Assembly (NCBI GenBank): GCA_020161795.1
Contig: JAIUOR010000051.1
Coordinates: 62,001 to 126,000 of the forward strand
Source: Actinomycetota bacterium
Lineage (GTDB): Bacteria > Actinomycetota > Actinomycetes > Propionibacteriales > Propionibacteriaceae
Reading direction: 5' to 3'
Length of the DNA: 64,000 bases
The notes under the pieces were generated by a model. That model worked only from the letters and a program-made list of their open reading frames with translations, made no database searches and was not told the origin of the DNA. Position numbers and translations under genes: made by a program. Below, piece by piece: positions 50,517 through 61,076 of the stretch; position 1 is the first letter of the stretch, and each line of letters opens with the position of its first letter.

Positions 50517-52823
50517 ATGCCTACCAAGCGTCTCCCCGTCCTCTTCCTCGACGACGTCGTTCTGCTGCCCGGGATGATCGTCCCGATTCCGCTCGACGAA
50601 GCGGCGCAGGCCGCCATCGATGCCGCCCAGACCTCCTCGGACGGCGAGCTGCTCGCCGCGCCGCGACTGGACGACCGGTACGCGGCCCACGGGGTCGTGG
50701 CAAGCGTGGAGAAGATCGGACGGATCCGCGGCGGTGCTCCGGCCGCGGTGCTGCGCACCGGCGAGCGCGCCCGGATCGGGAGCGGCGTCACCGGCCCCGG
50801 CGCGGCGCTGTGGGTCGAGGCGGAACCCGTCGAAGAGACCGCCGTCACCGACCGCGTCCACGCCCTGGCCGAGGAGTACAAGCGCCTCGTCGTCGCCGTC
50901 CTGCAGCGCCGGGAGGCCTGGCAGGTGATCGACACCGTCAGCGCGATCGAGGATCCGAGCGCCCTGGCCGACACGGCCGGGTGGGCGCCGTACCTCTCCA
51001 ACGACCGCAAGCGGCAACTGCTGGAGACACCCGAGACCGAAGACCGTCTCACCCTGCTGATCGAGTGGACCAGGGATCATCTCGCCGAGACCGAGGTCAC
51101 CGACAAGATCGGCGAGGACGTCCGCGAGTCCATGGAGAAGCGGAACCGCGAGTTCCTGCTCCGCGAACAGCTCAAGGCGATCCGCAAGGAGCTCGGCGAG
51201 GGCGAGCCCGAGGGCAGTGAGGACTACCGCGCCCGGGTCGAGGCCGCCGACCTGCCCGATTCTGTCCGGGAGGCCGCGCTGCGCGAGGTCGACAAGCTCG
51301 AACGCTCCAGCGATCAGAACCCCGAGACCGGGTGGATCCGCACCTGGCTGGACACCGTGCTCGAACTGCCCTGGAACGTGCGGACGCAGGACTCCACCGA
51401 TCTCGGCGCCGCGCGCGCCGTGCTCGATGCCGATCACCACGGCCTGGACGAGGTCAAGGAGCGGATCGTGGAGTACCTGGGCGTCCGAGCCCGCCGTGCC
51501 CAGCGTGGTCTGGAGATCGTCGGCGGTCGCGGCTCCGGCGCGGTCATCCTGCTGGCCGGCCCGCCCGGGGTGGGCAAGACCTCGCTGGGTGAATCCGTGG
51601 CCCGCACGCTGGGACGCAGGTTCGTCCGGGTCTCGCTCGGCGGCGTCCGGGACGAGGCGGAGATCCGCGGCCATCGGCGTACCTACGTCGGCGCGCTGCC
51701 GGGCCGGATCGTCCGCGCGATCAAGGAGGCCGGCTCGATGAACCCGGTCGTGCTGCTGGACGAGGTCGACAAGGTGGGCGCCGACTACCGCGGCGACCCC
51801 GCCGCCGCGCTGCTGGAGGTGCTCGACCCGGCCCAGAACCACACTTTCCGCGACCACTACCTGGAACTCGACCTCGACCTCTCCGACGTGCTGTTCATCG
51901 CCACCGCCAACGTGCTGGAGACCATCCCGCCGGCCCTGTTCGACCGCATGGAGCTCATCGGAATCGACGGCTATACCGAGGACGACAAGGTGGCCATCGC
52001 TCGTGACTTCCTGGTGCCGCGGCTGCTCGAACGCGCCGCGCTCACTCCCGAGGAGGTCACGGTGATCGACGACGCGCTGCGCGAGATCGCCGCCCACTAC
52101 ACCCGCGAGGCCGGCGTCCGCGCGATGGAACGGATGCTTGCCAAGGCCTTCCGCAAGGTCGGGCTCGAGGAGCTGCCGGCGGTCGTGGACGTGGGTTCGC
52201 TGAAGGAGCTGATCGGCCGGCCGCGGTTCCTGCCGGAATCGCGGGAGCGGACGGCCGTCCCAGGTGTCGCTTCCGGGCTCGCCGTGACCGGCATGGGCGG
52301 CGACGTGCTCTACATCGAGGCATCCCTGCTGCCCGGCACGACCCCGTCGCTGACGATCACCGGGCAGCTCGGTGAGGTGATGAAGGAATCGGCGCAGATC
52401 GCGTTGTCGTACCTGCAGGCCCATGCCCTCGAATACGGCATTACGCCCGAACGGCTGGAACACCCGTTGCACCTGCACGTGCCCGCCGGCGCGGTACCGA
52501 AGGACGGCCCCTCGGCCGGCGTCACGATGACCACCGCGCTGCTCTCGCTGCTCACCGGACGCAACGTCCGCGCGGAGGTCGGGATGACCGGCGAGGTCTC
52601 GCTGACCGGCCGGGTGCTGCCGATCGGTGGGGTCAAGCAGAAACTGCTGGCCGCCCAGCGCGCCGGCCTCGGCGTGGTCTACCTGCCCCAACGCAACGAG
52701 CCCGACCTCGACGACGTGCCCGCCGAGATCCTGAGCGAGCTCGAGGTACGGCTGGTCTCCGACGTCCGCGAGATCCTCAGTACGGCCCTCGAACCCGCCC
52801 GGGAGTCGAAGGCCGCCGCCTGA
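50517..52823 (+). CDS. lon: ATP-dependent protease Lon
   Basis: The 768-aa serine protease degrades misfolded and regulatory proteins. The LON substrate domain spans about residues 1-190. The AAA+ module follows, with Walker A (GPPGVGKTS) and Walker B (VVLLDEVDKVG). The peptidase domain has the Ser in PKDGPSAGVTM and the Lys in GGVKQKLLAAQRAG, which form the catalytic dyad. The ATG at 50517 has GAAGGA upstream; the TTG at 50481 lies inside the HAIR operator and is rejected. Control by heat shock through HspR is likely. Confidence 0.95.
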   Translation: MPTKRLPVLFLDDVVLLPGMIVPIPLDEAAQAAIDAAQTSSDGELLAAPRLDDRYAAHGVVASVEKIGRIRGGAPAAVLRTGERARIGSGVTGPGAALWVEAEPVEETAVTDRVHALAEEYKRLVVAVLQRREAWQVIDTVSAIEDPSALADTAGWAPYLSNDRKRQLLETPETEDRLTLLIEWTRDHLAETEVTDKIGEDVRESMEKRNREFLLREQLKAIRKELGEGEPEGSEDYRARVEAADLPDSVREAALREVDKLERSSDQNPETGWIRTWLDTVLELPWNVRTQDSTDLGAARAVLDADHHGLDEVKERIVEYLGVRARRAQRGLEIVGGRGSGAVILLAGPPGVGKTSLGESVARTLGRRFVRVSLGGVRDEAEIRGHRRTYVGALPGRIVRAIKEAGSMNPVVLLDEVDKVGADYRGDPAAALLEVLDPAQNHTFRDHYLELDLDLSDVLFIATANVLETIPPALFDRMELIGIDGYTEDDKVAIARDFLVPRLLERAALTPEEVTVIDDALREIAAHYTREAGVRAMERMLAKAFRKVGLEELPAVVDVGSLKELIGRPRFLPESRERTAVPGVASGLAVTGMGGDVLYIEASLLPGTTPSLTITGQLGEVMKESAQIALSYLQAHALEYGITPERLEHPLHLHVPAGAVPKDGPSAGVTMTTALLSLLTGRNVRAEVGMTGEVSLTGRVLPIGGVKQKLLAAQRAGLGVVYLPQRNEPDLDDVPAEILSELEVRLVSDVREILSTALEPARESKAAA

Positions 52824-52829
52824 GTGCAC

Positions 52830-52855
52830 GGCCCAGGACGGGCGCGTGCTGGGCC
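52830..52855 (+). terminator. Possible terminator after lon
   Basis: A 7-bp stem (GGCCCAG with CTGGGCC) and a 12-base loop start 7 bases after the lon stop. There is no T tract. The remainder of the spacer to 53092 holds no recognisable feature. Confidence 0.4.
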
Positions 52856-53092
52856 ACAGGTTGGGCATGGACGTCATCGTCTAGCGGGAGATCGCGACGG
52901 CAAACTCATTCACTCCCTCCAGACGGTGGCGTCTCCAGTATTCGACCGCCGTCTCGTTCGGCTCGCAGGCTGATCGTCAGATCGTCCGCATCGTGGTCAG
53001 CGCGAGTCGAAGGTCGTCTCCGCCAGCAACCATGTGCTGGGTTAGGACTCGATCTGGCTATGCCTGACATGGCTGCTCGATCTTCGGCAGAA

Positions 53093-53503
53093 CTATCCGA
53101 CCTGCCGACCAACCAGGCTCGCGAAGCAGATCAGAGTGTTCGGTACATCGAGAAGATAGACCACTCTGCCATCCTGGCGCGGCAACGGCGCCGCGATCAT
53201 CTGAGTGCCCATCACCTCCCATCCACTCTCGTCCTGAGGAGCCATATCCCCAGTGATCTCTACATAGACCAATCCGGGAAACTCGATACGGCGTAGCGCT
53301 TCGTAGTCGATCCGGAAGGTCAGGCTGAGAGTCCCCGGCACATCCATGCTGAGGCGGACCATGTCCACCGCTTCAGGCGCATCTGGTGAATCGACATCCC
53401 AAATGCCCTGTCCCTGAAGCTCCCACCCCGACTCAAACCGGAGCGATCCGGATTGTCCCGGAAACCACGGGTTGTCACTTCGGACTCTTCGACGCAACTC
53501 CAC
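53093..53503 (-). CDS. Hypothetical protein in low-GC patch
   Basis: I do not recognise this 136-aa protein. It is rich in Trp, Gly and Asp and looks beta-strand rich (GSLRFESGWELQGQGIWDV, LSMDVPGTLSLTFRIDYEAL), with no signal peptide or membrane helix. The GTG at 53503 has a strong AAGGAGG site, so it is probably a real gene. Base composition is visibly lower in GC than the surroundings. It lies 35 bases after the next hypothetical gene on the same strand. Confidence 0.65.
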   Translation of the reverse strand: MELRRRVRSDNPWFPGQSGSLRFESGWELQGQGIWDVDSPDAPEAVDMVRLSMDVPGTLSLTFRIDYEALRRIEFPGLVYVEITGDMAPQDESGWEVMGTQMIAAPLPRQDGRVVYLLDVPNTLICFASLVGRQVG

Positions 53504-53538
53504 TAGAGACCTTCCTCCTTAACTGCGGTCCCCCGCAC

Positions 53539-54075
53539 CTACCGCAGGCCCGCCGCCACCAACGCGGCCTCCGCCGTGGCAACCACAAGGTTCTCCTTCA
53601 GTATCCGAGGGACACGGAACTCCGGGTCCACCAACGGAATCAACTCGCCGGCAGGGCCCAGTTTTGCCACACCAAGGTCGGTCAACACCCACTCCCCGTG
53701 GCCCGACGAGAACTCTTTTAGCATGCCGTCATCAAACCGAGCGTGGAGCGCCAGGCGATAGTCGCCCAACACATCGCCGAAGAAATCGAGCGTTGGCTCC
53801 TTGACCTGAATCGCCGCCCAATACCCGAGAACCGCCCACTTCGATAGACGCCACATATCATCGTCATTCCCAAAGCGGGTCTCACGGCCTGACAAGACCT
53901 CCAGAACCGTCTCGTAGGCCACCTCAGGCAACGCCATCAGCTCCACCCGTTCGCATACCTGCGACAGCAACTCATCCACCTGCTCGGCCGACCTCAGCAC
54001 TCGCTGAGTCAACTTGTGCTCAAGGACGATCTCACCCAAGTCGCCATGGGCCTCGAAACCAGAAACCGCATACAC
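53539..54075 (-). CDS. Hypothetical protein in low-GC patch
   Basis: I do not recognise this 178-aa protein. It appears soluble and mostly helical at the start (VLRSAEQVDELLSQVCERVE), with an aromatic middle (DDDMWRLSKWAVLGYWAAIQV). No motif is apparent. It is probably the first gene of a pair with the 53093 gene. Composition and codon use differ from the chromosomal core, suggesting transfer. A small two-gene module such as an immunity pair is possible but unsupported. Confidence 0.6.
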   Translation of the reverse strand: MYAVSGFEAHGDLGEIVLEHKLTQRVLRSAEQVDELLSQVCERVELMALPEVAYETVLEVLSGRETRFGNDDDMWRLSKWAVLGYWAAIQVKEPTLDFFGDVLGDYRLALHARFDDGMLKEFSSGHGEWVLTDLGVAKLGPAGELIPLVDPEFRVPRILKENLVVATAEAALVAAGLR

Positions 54076-54469
54076 CTCACGGAGCAGCGGACCCCAATGC
54101 GATCGACAACAACCCCACCAGAAAGAATCGAAACCAGTGGGACAAGACGGGGCGCAACGGCATTGTCACGTGAGGGATTGCGGTCACTTTCGACGTTGAA
54201 ATAGGACCAGCCCTCCGTGTGGGACACCTTCCCATCCGAACAGCCAAGCAATTCCTAGCATGAAGAAAACTCACACCAGCGGAGCCCGGCGACTTCATCC
54301 GGCGTGTCCCGCCCATGCGGCTCTCAGCCACAACCCGGCGCGCTGAGATCAGACGGGAGCCATCCGTTCGATGTGGCGCGCAGCGCAATGTTCCCCGGCT
54401 TGGAGGCCAGGACTACTTGCGGGTTGGGCTGCACCTTGCTGGAGTGCCCCAGCAGAGGGGCAATGCTGG
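54076..54469. other. Low-GC intergenic stretch next to tRNA-Ile
   Basis: About 394 bases with no convincing gene on either strand. GC is lower than the flanks. No integrase, direct repeat of the tRNA end or inverted repeat was seen. It may be the remains of a transferred segment. Confidence 0.5.
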
Positions 54470-54543
54470 TGGGCCTAAGTGGACTTGAACCACTGACCTC
54501 CGCCTTATCAGGGCGGCGCTCTAACCGTCTGAGCTATAGGCCC
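54470..54543 (-). tRNA. tRNA-Ile (GAT)
   Basis: On the minus strand the 74-base cloverleaf has a GGGCCTA/TAGGCCC acceptor, a TAGCTCAGACGGTTAGAG D arm, the anticodon loop CTGATAA (anticodon GAT) and the GGTTCAAGTCC T arm. It lies downstream of gyrA, as is usual in actinobacteria. Confidence 0.97.
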
Positions 54544-54615
54544 GCTGGTGCGTTGCACCGAGGGGAAACGTTACCGTGCCCGGTGGGCAGGTCTCAAATC
54601 CTTCGCAGCCCCGGC

Positions 54616-55242
54616 TCACACGATCGAGAAGCCGGGCGGCAGAGGGGCCCGGCCGGTGAGGGCGAGCAGCAGGGCCCCACCGTGTCCGGCGTCGAGCGCT
54701 GCCTCGGCCGCCAGCCGGACCGCGTCCGCCAAGGTGTCCCGACTCGGCTCGAAGCGAAGGCCGGTTGCTCGCGCGATGTCCAGACAGTGCACCACCAGCT
54801 CGAAGATGCGGGTGCGCAGGTACTCCTCCAGCGGCATCCCGCCCACCAGCGTGGTCAGGACGTATCCGGGCGGAAGGCCGTCGAGCGCCCGGCGTGCCCG
54901 ATCGGCAAGCTCGACCACGGCGGCTACGGGGTCGTCACCCAGGGCCGCACCAGCCTGGCGACCACGCTCGGCGACCGCATCGGAATCGGGGAAGCTCTCG
55001 GCGATGATGCGGTAGTAGTCGACGGCAGTCGGTGCGGCGATCTGGTCGGCTGGCCGCGCGATGTACTCGATGACGGTGACGAGCGACCGTGAGGTGTGCC
55101 CGATCAGCGCTCGCAGATCCCACACGCCCAGCCCTGGGGCATCGAGAGACGCCATATCGACCCGGCGGACCAGATCGACATAGTCGGCCGCCGCCACGAG
55201 GTACCTGGCGAACGACTCGGAGCGGAATGCGTCGGTGCCCAT
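54616..55242 (-). CDS. MDMPI N-terminal domain (DinB-like) protein
   Basis: The 208-aa protein is a mycothiol-dependent maleylpyruvate isomerase-type DinB fold. The first half has VWDLRALIGHTSRSLVTVIEYI with a metal-binding His, and the C-terminal RTRIFELVVHCLDIARATG provides a second His. Members are metal- and mycothiol-dependent transferases; the substrate is unknown. It is the last gene before tRNA-Ile and 25 bases after the DUF3566 gene. Confidence 0.85.
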   Translation of the reverse strand: MGTDAFRSESFARYLVAAADYVDLVRRVDMASLDAPGLGVWDLRALIGHTSRSLVTVIEYIARPADQIAAPTAVDYYRIIAESFPDSDAVAERGRQAGAALGDDPVAAVVELADRARRALDGLPPGYVLTTLVGGMPLEEYLRTRIFELVVHCLDIARATGLRFEPSRDTLADAVRLAAEAALDAGHGGALLLALTGRAPLPPGFSIV

Positions 55243-55267
55243 CGGAACTCCGGTCCTACGCCGTTCG

Positions 55268-55930
55268 TCAGTCTTCGGCGAGGGTGACTTCCAGGCCGCC
55301 CAGGATGTTGGCGGAGAGGTTGTACAGGAAGGCGGCGATGGTTCCCAGCGCGGTCATCAGCACGACGTTGATCACGGCGATCAGCGCGGAGATGCCGAGC
55401 ACCTTGTTCATGCTGATGTAGTCCTCGATCCGCCAGCCGGCGGTGTCGTTCGGGCTGGAGACCAGATCGGTGACCACCTCGTTGACCGCCGCGAAGATGC
55501 CCGAGGTCTCGATCACGGTCCACACCATGTAGACCGCCACCCAGAGCATGATCCCGAAGGCGATGGAGAACAGGAACACCGTCTTCATCACCGACCATGG
55601 ATCGAGCCGGGAGAGCCGGAGCCGCGCCTTGCGGGTGCGCCGGCCGCCCTTGCGAACCGGCTTGGGAGCCGGTTCGTCGACCACCGGCGGTGCCGCGGGC
55701 GGCGGAACGGGCGTCGGCACCGTGACGGTGGCCTCGTACTGCGGCCCCGGAACGAGCGGCTCCTCCGGCGAACCCGCGGAATCCGGGGTGTCGCTTGCGG
55801 GTACCGGCGGAATCCGGACGACCGTGTCGTCCAGCCCGTTCTCGCTGTCGGACCTGCCTCCTTCGACCCGCCACTTCGGGGGGTCGACCAGCCCCGAAGC
55901 CGCTCCGGTCGCGGTCAGCTTGTCAGTCAC
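55268..55930 (-). CDS. DUF3566 membrane protein
   Basis: The 220-aa protein has an N-terminal Pro/Asp-rich region and a basic stretch ([14 protein letters not shown]). The DUF3566 domain of about 120 residues follows, with two membrane helices ([24 protein letters not shown] and the C-terminal [21 protein letters not shown]). It nearly always follows gyrA in actinobacteria and overlaps it here by 8 bases. Its role is unknown. Confidence 0.92.
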   Translation of the reverse strand: MTDKLTATGAASGLVDPPKWRVEGGRSDSENGLDDTVVRIPPVPASDTPDSAGSPEEPLVPGPQYEATVTVPTPVPPPAAPPVVDEPAPKPVRKGGRRTRKARLRLSRLDPWSVMKTVFLFSIAFGIMLWVAVYMVWTVIETSGIFAAVNEVVTDLVSSPNDTAGWRIEDYISMNKVLGISALIAVINVVLMTALGTIAAFLYNLSANILGGLEVTLAED

Positions 55931-58607
55931 CGTTCTCCTCCCCGGCCGGTGTGGCTACCACCGGGCCTGGTTCGTCCGAGTCAACGGTACCTTGCGAATT
56001 CGGCGTCGGGCCAGCTTCCTCCGGAGGGGACGCCGGTGAGGACGGCAGTTCGCCGCTCGATTCCGGGTTCAGCGCGATCACCGCCACGGCGTCCTCGTCC
56101 GCCACGCCGACGAACTTCACGCCCATCGTGTCGCGTCCCTTGGCAGGCACCTCCGCCACAGCGGAGCGGATGATCTGGCCGCTGACCTTGATGGCGATCA
56201 CCTCGTCGGATTCCTGCACCACCAGGCCGCCGACCAGCGAACCGCGATCCTCGTTGAGCTTCATCGCCTTGATGCCCAGGCCACCGCGACCCTGCTGCCG
56301 GTACTCCGAGACCGCGGTCCGCTTGGCGAAGCCGCCGTCGGTCACGGTGAAGACGAACCGGTCGTCCTCGGGCATGTCGGCGCCGATCACGGACATCGAC
56401 AGCAGCGCGTCGCCGGGCCGGAACTTCATGCCGGTGACGCCCGAGGTGGCCCGTCCCATCGGACGCAACTGCTCGTCGTCGGCCGCGAACCGGATCGCCT
56501 GGCCCTTGCGCGAGACCAGCAGGACGTCGTCCGCGGCGCTGCACAGCGCGGCGCCGATCAGCTCGTCGTCCGGCTCGCGGAAGTTGATCGCGATCACGCC
56601 CGCCTGGCGCGGCGAATCGTAGGAGCGCAGCTCGGTCTTCTTCACCAGGCCGTTCTTCGTTGCCAGCAGCAGGTAGGGCGCGTCGTCATAGGCCCGCAGG
56701 GTCATCACCTGGGCGATCCGCTCGTCCGGCAGGAAGGAGAGCAGCCCGGCGACGTGGCCGCCCTTTGCGTCGCGGCCGGCCTCGGGCAGCTGCCACACCT
56801 TCGATCGGTAGACCCGTCCCATGTTGGTGAAGAACAGGATCCAGTGGTGGTTGGTGGTGGCGAACAGGTGCTCCACCTCGTCGTCGGTACGCAGGGACGC
56901 GCCCCGCACGCCCTTGCCGCCCCGCTTCTGGGTGCGGTAGAGGCTGGACGCGGTGCGCTTGGCGTAGCCGCCGTGGGTGATCGTGACGATCATCTCGTCG
57001 TCGGGGATCAGGTCCTCGTCCGACAGGTCGCCGTCCGCGGCGATGATCCGGGTACGGCGATCGTCGCCGTACTTCTCCACGATCTCGGCCAGTTCGGTGG
57101 AGATGATCTGCCGCTGCCGCTCCTCGTTGGCGAGGATGTCCTTCAGGTCGGCGATCAGGATCTCGTACTCGGCGAGCTGATCGACGATCTTCTGCCGTTC
57201 CAGCGCGGCCAGCCGGCGCAGCTGCATGTCCAGGATCGCGGTGGCCTGCAGGTCGTCGATCGCCAGCAGATCCTTCAGGCCCTCGCGGGCCTCCTCGGTG
57301 GTCTTCGAACGGCGGATCAATGCGATCACCGCGTCGAGCTGATCCAGCGCCTTCACCAGGCCGCGGTAGATGTGCGCCTTGGCCTCGGTCTCCTTCAGCC
57401 GGAACGCCGTCCGCCGCTGGATCACCTGAATCTGGTGCCGCACCCAGTGGCTGATGAACTGATCCAGGCGCAGCGTGCGCGGCACGTCGTCCACCAGGGC
57501 GAGCATGTTGCAGCCGAAGGTGTCCTGCAGCTGGGTGTGCTTGTACAGGTTGTTCATGACCACCCGCGGCTGCGCGTCCCGCTTCAGCACGATCACCAGG
57601 CGCTGGCCGGTGCGGCTGGAGGAGTCGTCGCGGATGTCGGCGATGCCGGTGAGCTTGCCGGACTTCACCAGTTCGGCGATCTTCACGGCGAGGTTGTCCG
57701 GGTTGCACATGTAGGGCAGCTCGGTGACGACCAGGTTCGTCCGTCCGGCGCGATCCTCTTCGATGTCGATCACCGCGCGCATCACCACCGAGCCACGGCC
57801 GGTGCGGTAGGCGTCCTCGATGCCCTTGCGGCCCACGATCAGCGCGCCGGTCGGGAAGTCGGGGCCCTTGATCCGCTCCATGGCGGCCTCGAGCAGCTCC
57901 TCCTTAGTGGCCTCCGGGTTCTCCAGGTACCACTGGACGGCCTCGGCCACCTCGCGCAGGTTGTGGGTGGGGATGTTGGTGGCCATGCCGACCGCGATGC
58001 CGGTGGAACCGTTGACCAGCAGGTTCGGGAACCGGGCCGGCAGCACGGTCGGCTCCAGTTCCTTGTTGTCGTAGTTGGGCTTGAAGTCGACGGTGTCCTC
58101 GCCGATGTCGCGCACCATCTCCATCGCCAGCGGGGCCATCCGGCACTCGGTGTACCGCATCGCCGCGGCCGGGTCGTTGCCCGGGGAGCCGAAGTTGCCC
58201 TGCCCGGCCACCAGCGGTGCCCGCATCACCCAGTGCTGCGCCAGCCGCACCAGGGTGTCGTAGATCGCGGAGTCGCCGTGCGGGTGGTAGAGGCCCATCA
58301 CGTCGCCGACGATCCGGGAGCACTTGTTCCAGCCCCGGTCGGGACGGTAGCCGCGGTCGTACATCGCGTAGATCACCCGGCGATGGACGGGCTTGAGCCC
58401 GTCGCGGACGTCGGGCAGCGCGCGTCCCACGATCACGCTCATCGCGTAGTCGAGGTAGGAGCGCTGGATCTCGACCTGCAGGTCGATCTCCTCGACCTTG
58501 CTCAGGGTCGGCGCCAGACCGGTGTCGACCACCGCGTCGGCGCCCTCGCCGTCAAGCGCGGGGCCGTCCATCGGATCGTTGGGGCCGTCGATCGGGGTGT
58601 CGCTCAT
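55923..58607 (-). CDS. gyrA: DNA gyrase subunit A
   Basis: The 894-aa protein cuts and rejoins DNA in the gyrase A2B2 complex. The active-site Tyr is in [10 protein letters not shown], and the quinolone-determining region [17 protein letters not shown] keeps Ser and Asp at the classic positions, so no target resistance is predicted. The GyrA box (QKRGGKG) and the C-terminal beta-pinwheel are intact, followed by an acidic tail. It lies 112 bases after gyrB, separated by a palindromic repeat. Confidence 0.98.
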   Translation of the reverse strand: MSDTPIDGPNDPMDGPALDGEGADAVVDTGLAPTLSKVEEIDLQVEIQRSYLDYAMSVIVGRALPDVRDGLKPVHRRVIYAMYDRGYRPDRGWNKCSRIVGDVMGLYHPHGDSAIYDTLVRLAQHWVMRAPLVAGQGNFGSPGNDPAAAMRYTECRMAPLAMEMVRDIGEDTVDFKPNYDNKELEPTVLPARFPNLLVNGSTGIAVGMATNIPTHNLREVAEAVQWYLENPEATKEELLEAAMERIKGPDFPTGALIVGRKGIEDAYRTGRGSVVMRAVIDIEEDRAGRTNLVVTELPYMCNPDNLAVKIAELVKSGKLTGIADIRDDSSSRTGQRLVIVLKRDAQPRVVMNNLYKHTQLQDTFGCNMLALVDDVPRTLRLDQFISHWVRHQIQVIQRRTAFRLKETEAKAHIYRGLVKALDQLDAVIALIRRSKTTEEAREGLKDLLAIDDLQATAILDMQLRRLAALERQKIVDQLAEYEILIADLKDILANEERQRQIISTELAEIVEKYGDDRRTRIIAADGDLSDEDLIPDDEMIVTITHGGYAKRTASSLYRTQKRGGKGVRGASLRTDDEVEHLFATTNHHWILFFTNMGRVYRSKVWQLPEAGRDAKGGHVAGLLSFLPDERIAQVMTLRAYDDAPYLLLATKNGLVKKTELRSYDSPRQAGVIAINFREPDDELIGAALCSAADDVLLVSRKGQAIRFAADDEQLRPMGRATSGVTGMKFRPGDALLSMSVIGADMPEDDRFVFTVTDGGFAKRTAVSEYRQQGRGGLGIKAMKLNEDRGSLVGGLVVQESDEVIAIKVSGQIIRSAVAEVPAKGRDTMGVKFVGVADEDAVAVIALNPESSGELPSSPASPPEEAGPTPNSQGTVDSDEPGPVVATPAGEENGD

Positions 58608-58630
58608 CTGTTGCGTACCTTCTTCTATCG

Positions 58631-58700
58631 GTCATCCCCGCGAAGGCGGGGATCTCGAGTCTTCAGTTGTGGGGGAGATTCCCGCCTTCGCGGGAATGAC
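58631..58700. repeat. REP/BIME-like palindrome between gyrB and gyrA
   Basis: Two 26-base halves are inverted copies of each other with two mismatches: GTCATCCCCGCGAAGGCGGG on the left and the complement of GGGAATGAC on the right end. Each contains its own small hairpin. The translated by-product ([15 protein letters not shown]) is the known hallmark of this dispersed repeat in many bacteria. It splits the gyrB-gyrA operon. Confidence 0.8.
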
Positions 58701-58719
58701 GAAGAGGGGTCGGGAACAC

Positions 58720-60738
58720 CTACACGTCGAGGAAGCGGACGTCCTTGGCGTTGCGCTGGATGAAGCCGCGGCGCTGTTCGACGTCCTCGCCCATCAGGAT
58801 GGTGAACATCTCGTCGGCGGCCGCGGCATCGTCCAGGGTCACCTGCAGCAGGGTGCGCTTGTCGGGATCCATCGTGGTGTCCCACAGGTCGCCGGCGTTC
58901 ATCTCGCCGAGGCCCTTGTAGCGCTGGATCGGGTTGTTGGTCGGCGCCGGCAGCTTCTTGCCGGCCGCGATCCCGGCGTCGCGCAGCGCGTCCCGCTCGG
59001 CGTCGGAGTAGGCCAGTTCGTGCGGGGCGTTCGTCCAGCGCAGTCGGTACAGCGGCGGTTGGGCCAGGTAGACGTAACCGCCGTGGATCAGCGGCTTCAT
59101 GAACCGGAACAGCAGGGTCAGCAGCAGGGTGCGGATGTGCGCACCGTCCACGTCGGCGTCGGCCATCAGGACGATCTTGTGGTAGCGCAGCTTGTCGATG
59201 TCGAAGTCGTCCTGCACACCGGTGCCGAGCACGTTGAAGATCGCCGAAACCTCGCGGTTCTGCAGGATCTTGTCCAGCCGGGCCTTCTCGACGTTCAGGA
59301 TCTTGCCCCGGATCGGCAGGATCGCCTGGGTGCGCGGGTCGCGTCCACCCTTGGCCGAACCGCCGGCGGAGTCACCCTCGACGATGAAGACCTCGCACTC
59401 CTTGGGCTCGGTGGAGGAGCAGTCGGCCAGCTTGCCGTACTCCCCCGCCCCGTTCAGCAGGCCCTTGCGGGAACGGGCCAGATCGCGCGCCTTGCGGGCC
59501 GCGACCCGGGCCTGGGCGGCGGCCTGCGACTTGCGGACGATGTCCTTGCCCTCGGACGGGTTCTTCTCCAGCCAGTCGCCCAGCAGGTCGTTGACCACCC
59601 GCTGCACGAAGGAGCGCGCCTCGGTGTTGCCCAGCTTGGTCTTGGTCTGGCCCTCGAACTGCGGCTCGCCCAGCTTCACCGAGATGATCGCGGTGAGGCC
59701 CTCGCGGATGTCGTCGCCGGAGACCCGATCCTCCCGCTTCTTGATCATGCCCCAGGCCTCGCCCCACTTGTTCACCGTGTTGGTGAGCGCGGCGCGGAAG
59801 CCCTCCTCGTGGGTGCCGCCCTCGTGGGTGTTGATGGTGTTGGCGAAGGTGTGGACGCTCTCGTTGTAGGAGGTGTTCCACTGCATCGCCACCTCGAGGC
59901 TCATCTGGTCGTCGACCGCGTCGATGGCGATCACCGACGGGTGGATGACGTCCCTGGAGCCGGTGAGGTACTTGACGTAGTCGATCAGGCCGTCGGCGTA
60001 CTGGAAGGTCTGCTCCCGGACGGTCTCGATCTCGTCGGTCTCGGGGTTGTCGGCATGCTCGGGACGCCGGTCGATCAGGGTGATCGACAGCCCCTTGTTG
60101 AGGAAGGCCATCTCGCGGAACCGGGTGGCCAGCGTCTCGTAGGAGTAGACCGTGGTCTCGAAGATGGTCGGGCTGGCGTAGAAGGTGACCGTGGTGCCGG
60201 TGCCCTCGGCAGGCTCGAGCTGGGCCAGCGGGGCGTCCGGATCTCCCAGGGTGAAGGACTGGCTCCACCGGTAGCCGTCGCGCCGGACGTCGGCGGTGAG
60301 GCTGGTGCTGAGCGCGTTCACCACCGAGACGCCCACGCCGTGCAGGCCTCCGGAGACCTTGTAGCCGCCGGTGCCGAACTTGCCGCCCGCGTGCAGCTTG
60401 GTGAGCGCCACGGTGAGCGCCGACATCTTCTCCACCGGGTGCTCGGCGACCGGAATGCCACGGCCGTTGTCGGTGACGCGGATGCCGCCCTCTTCCAACA
60501 GCTCGACGGTGATGGTGTCGCAGTAGCCCGCCAGCGCCTCGTCCACCGCGTTGTCGACCACCTCGTAGACAAGGTGGTGCAGGCCGCGTTCACCGGTGGA
60601 GCCGATGTACATGCCGGGCCGCTTGCGGACGGCCTCCAGGCCTTCCAGGACGGTGATCGCCGACGCGTCGTAGCTGCCTTCGGCAACGTGAGCGGCTTCC
60701 GCGGCACTGGCCGCGGTTGCGGTTGGCTCTTGTGTCAC
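58720..60738 (-). CDS. gyrB: DNA gyrase subunit B
   Basis: The 672-aa protein has the GHKL ATPase ([23 protein letters not shown]), the transducer, and the Toprim domain ([34 protein letters not shown]), ending with the [10 protein letters not shown] block. The start is a GTG at 60738 with GAAGGG upstream. recF and the DUF721 gene, which usually precede gyrB in actinobacteria, are not here. Confidence 0.98.
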   Translation of the reverse strand: MTQEPTATAASAAEAAHVAEGSYDASAITVLEGLEAVRKRPGMYIGSTGERGLHHLVYEVVDNAVDEALAGYCDTITVELLEEGGIRVTDNGRGIPVAEHPVEKMSALTVALTKLHAGGKFGTGGYKVSGGLHGVGVSVVNALSTSLTADVRRDGYRWSQSFTLGDPDAPLAQLEPAEGTGTTVTFYASPTIFETTVYSYETLATRFREMAFLNKGLSITLIDRRPEHADNPETDEIETVREQTFQYADGLIDYVKYLTGSRDVIHPSVIAIDAVDDQMSLEVAMQWNTSYNESVHTFANTINTHEGGTHEEGFRAALTNTVNKWGEAWGMIKKREDRVSGDDIREGLTAIISVKLGEPQFEGQTKTKLGNTEARSFVQRVVNDLLGDWLEKNPSEGKDIVRKSQAAAQARVAARKARDLARSRKGLLNGAGEYGKLADCSSTEPKECEVFIVEGDSAGGSAKGGRDPRTQAILPIRGKILNVEKARLDKILQNREVSAIFNVLGTGVQDDFDIDKLRYHKIVLMADADVDGAHIRTLLLTLLFRFMKPLIHGGYVYLAQPPLYRLRWTNAPHELAYSDAERDALRDAGIAAGKKLPAPTNNPIQRYKGLGEMNAGDLWDTTMDPDKRTLLQVTLDDAAAADEMFTILMGEDVEQRRGFIQRNAKDVRFLDV

Positions 60739-61076
60739 TGAGGTTTACCCTTCGGACGTGAGAACGGCCACCAGCTGGCAAGCAGTGGCGGCTCGGTCAG
60801 GAACAGACCAAGTCTAGCGGATGAGGCCCGCCTTCCGGGGGAGCGGAGCCCAGGATTCGGCCCTCAACGGCCCGATTTGCCGGTGCGGAGCCGCTGGCAG
60901 GCCCCCGCGTAGGGGCAGGTACGCCTCCCGGGGGCCCAGACCGTCAAATCGCCGAAGTCGCTGCTCGAGTCAGTGATACTGACGAACCGGGAAGCCGGCT
61001 GCCCTCACCTGCCACGGCAGGTCGAGCCGGAGCCCATCAGCCATGGCCCGGGGCCGCTCGCCGACCGGCAGACCGC
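60739..61076. other. gyrB upstream spacer
   Basis: These 338 bases separate the gnd stop and the gyrB start on the same strand. They must hold the gyrB promoter, but no clear -35/-10 pair or operator was identified. No gene is present on either strand. Confidence 0.5.

Noticed and set aside
54470..54543. tRNA-Ile as an attachment site with flanking duplicate
   Set aside because: No repeat of the tRNA 3' end was found in the low-GC patch or beside lon, and no integrase is present.
58175..58300. Fluoroquinolone resistance substitution in GyrA
   Set aside because: The quinolone-determining region retains Ser and Asp at the usual positions.
58640..58720. Small peptide with HPREGGD...IPAFAGMT
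   Set aside because: It is a translation by-product of the palindromic repeat between gyrB and gyrA, not a gene.
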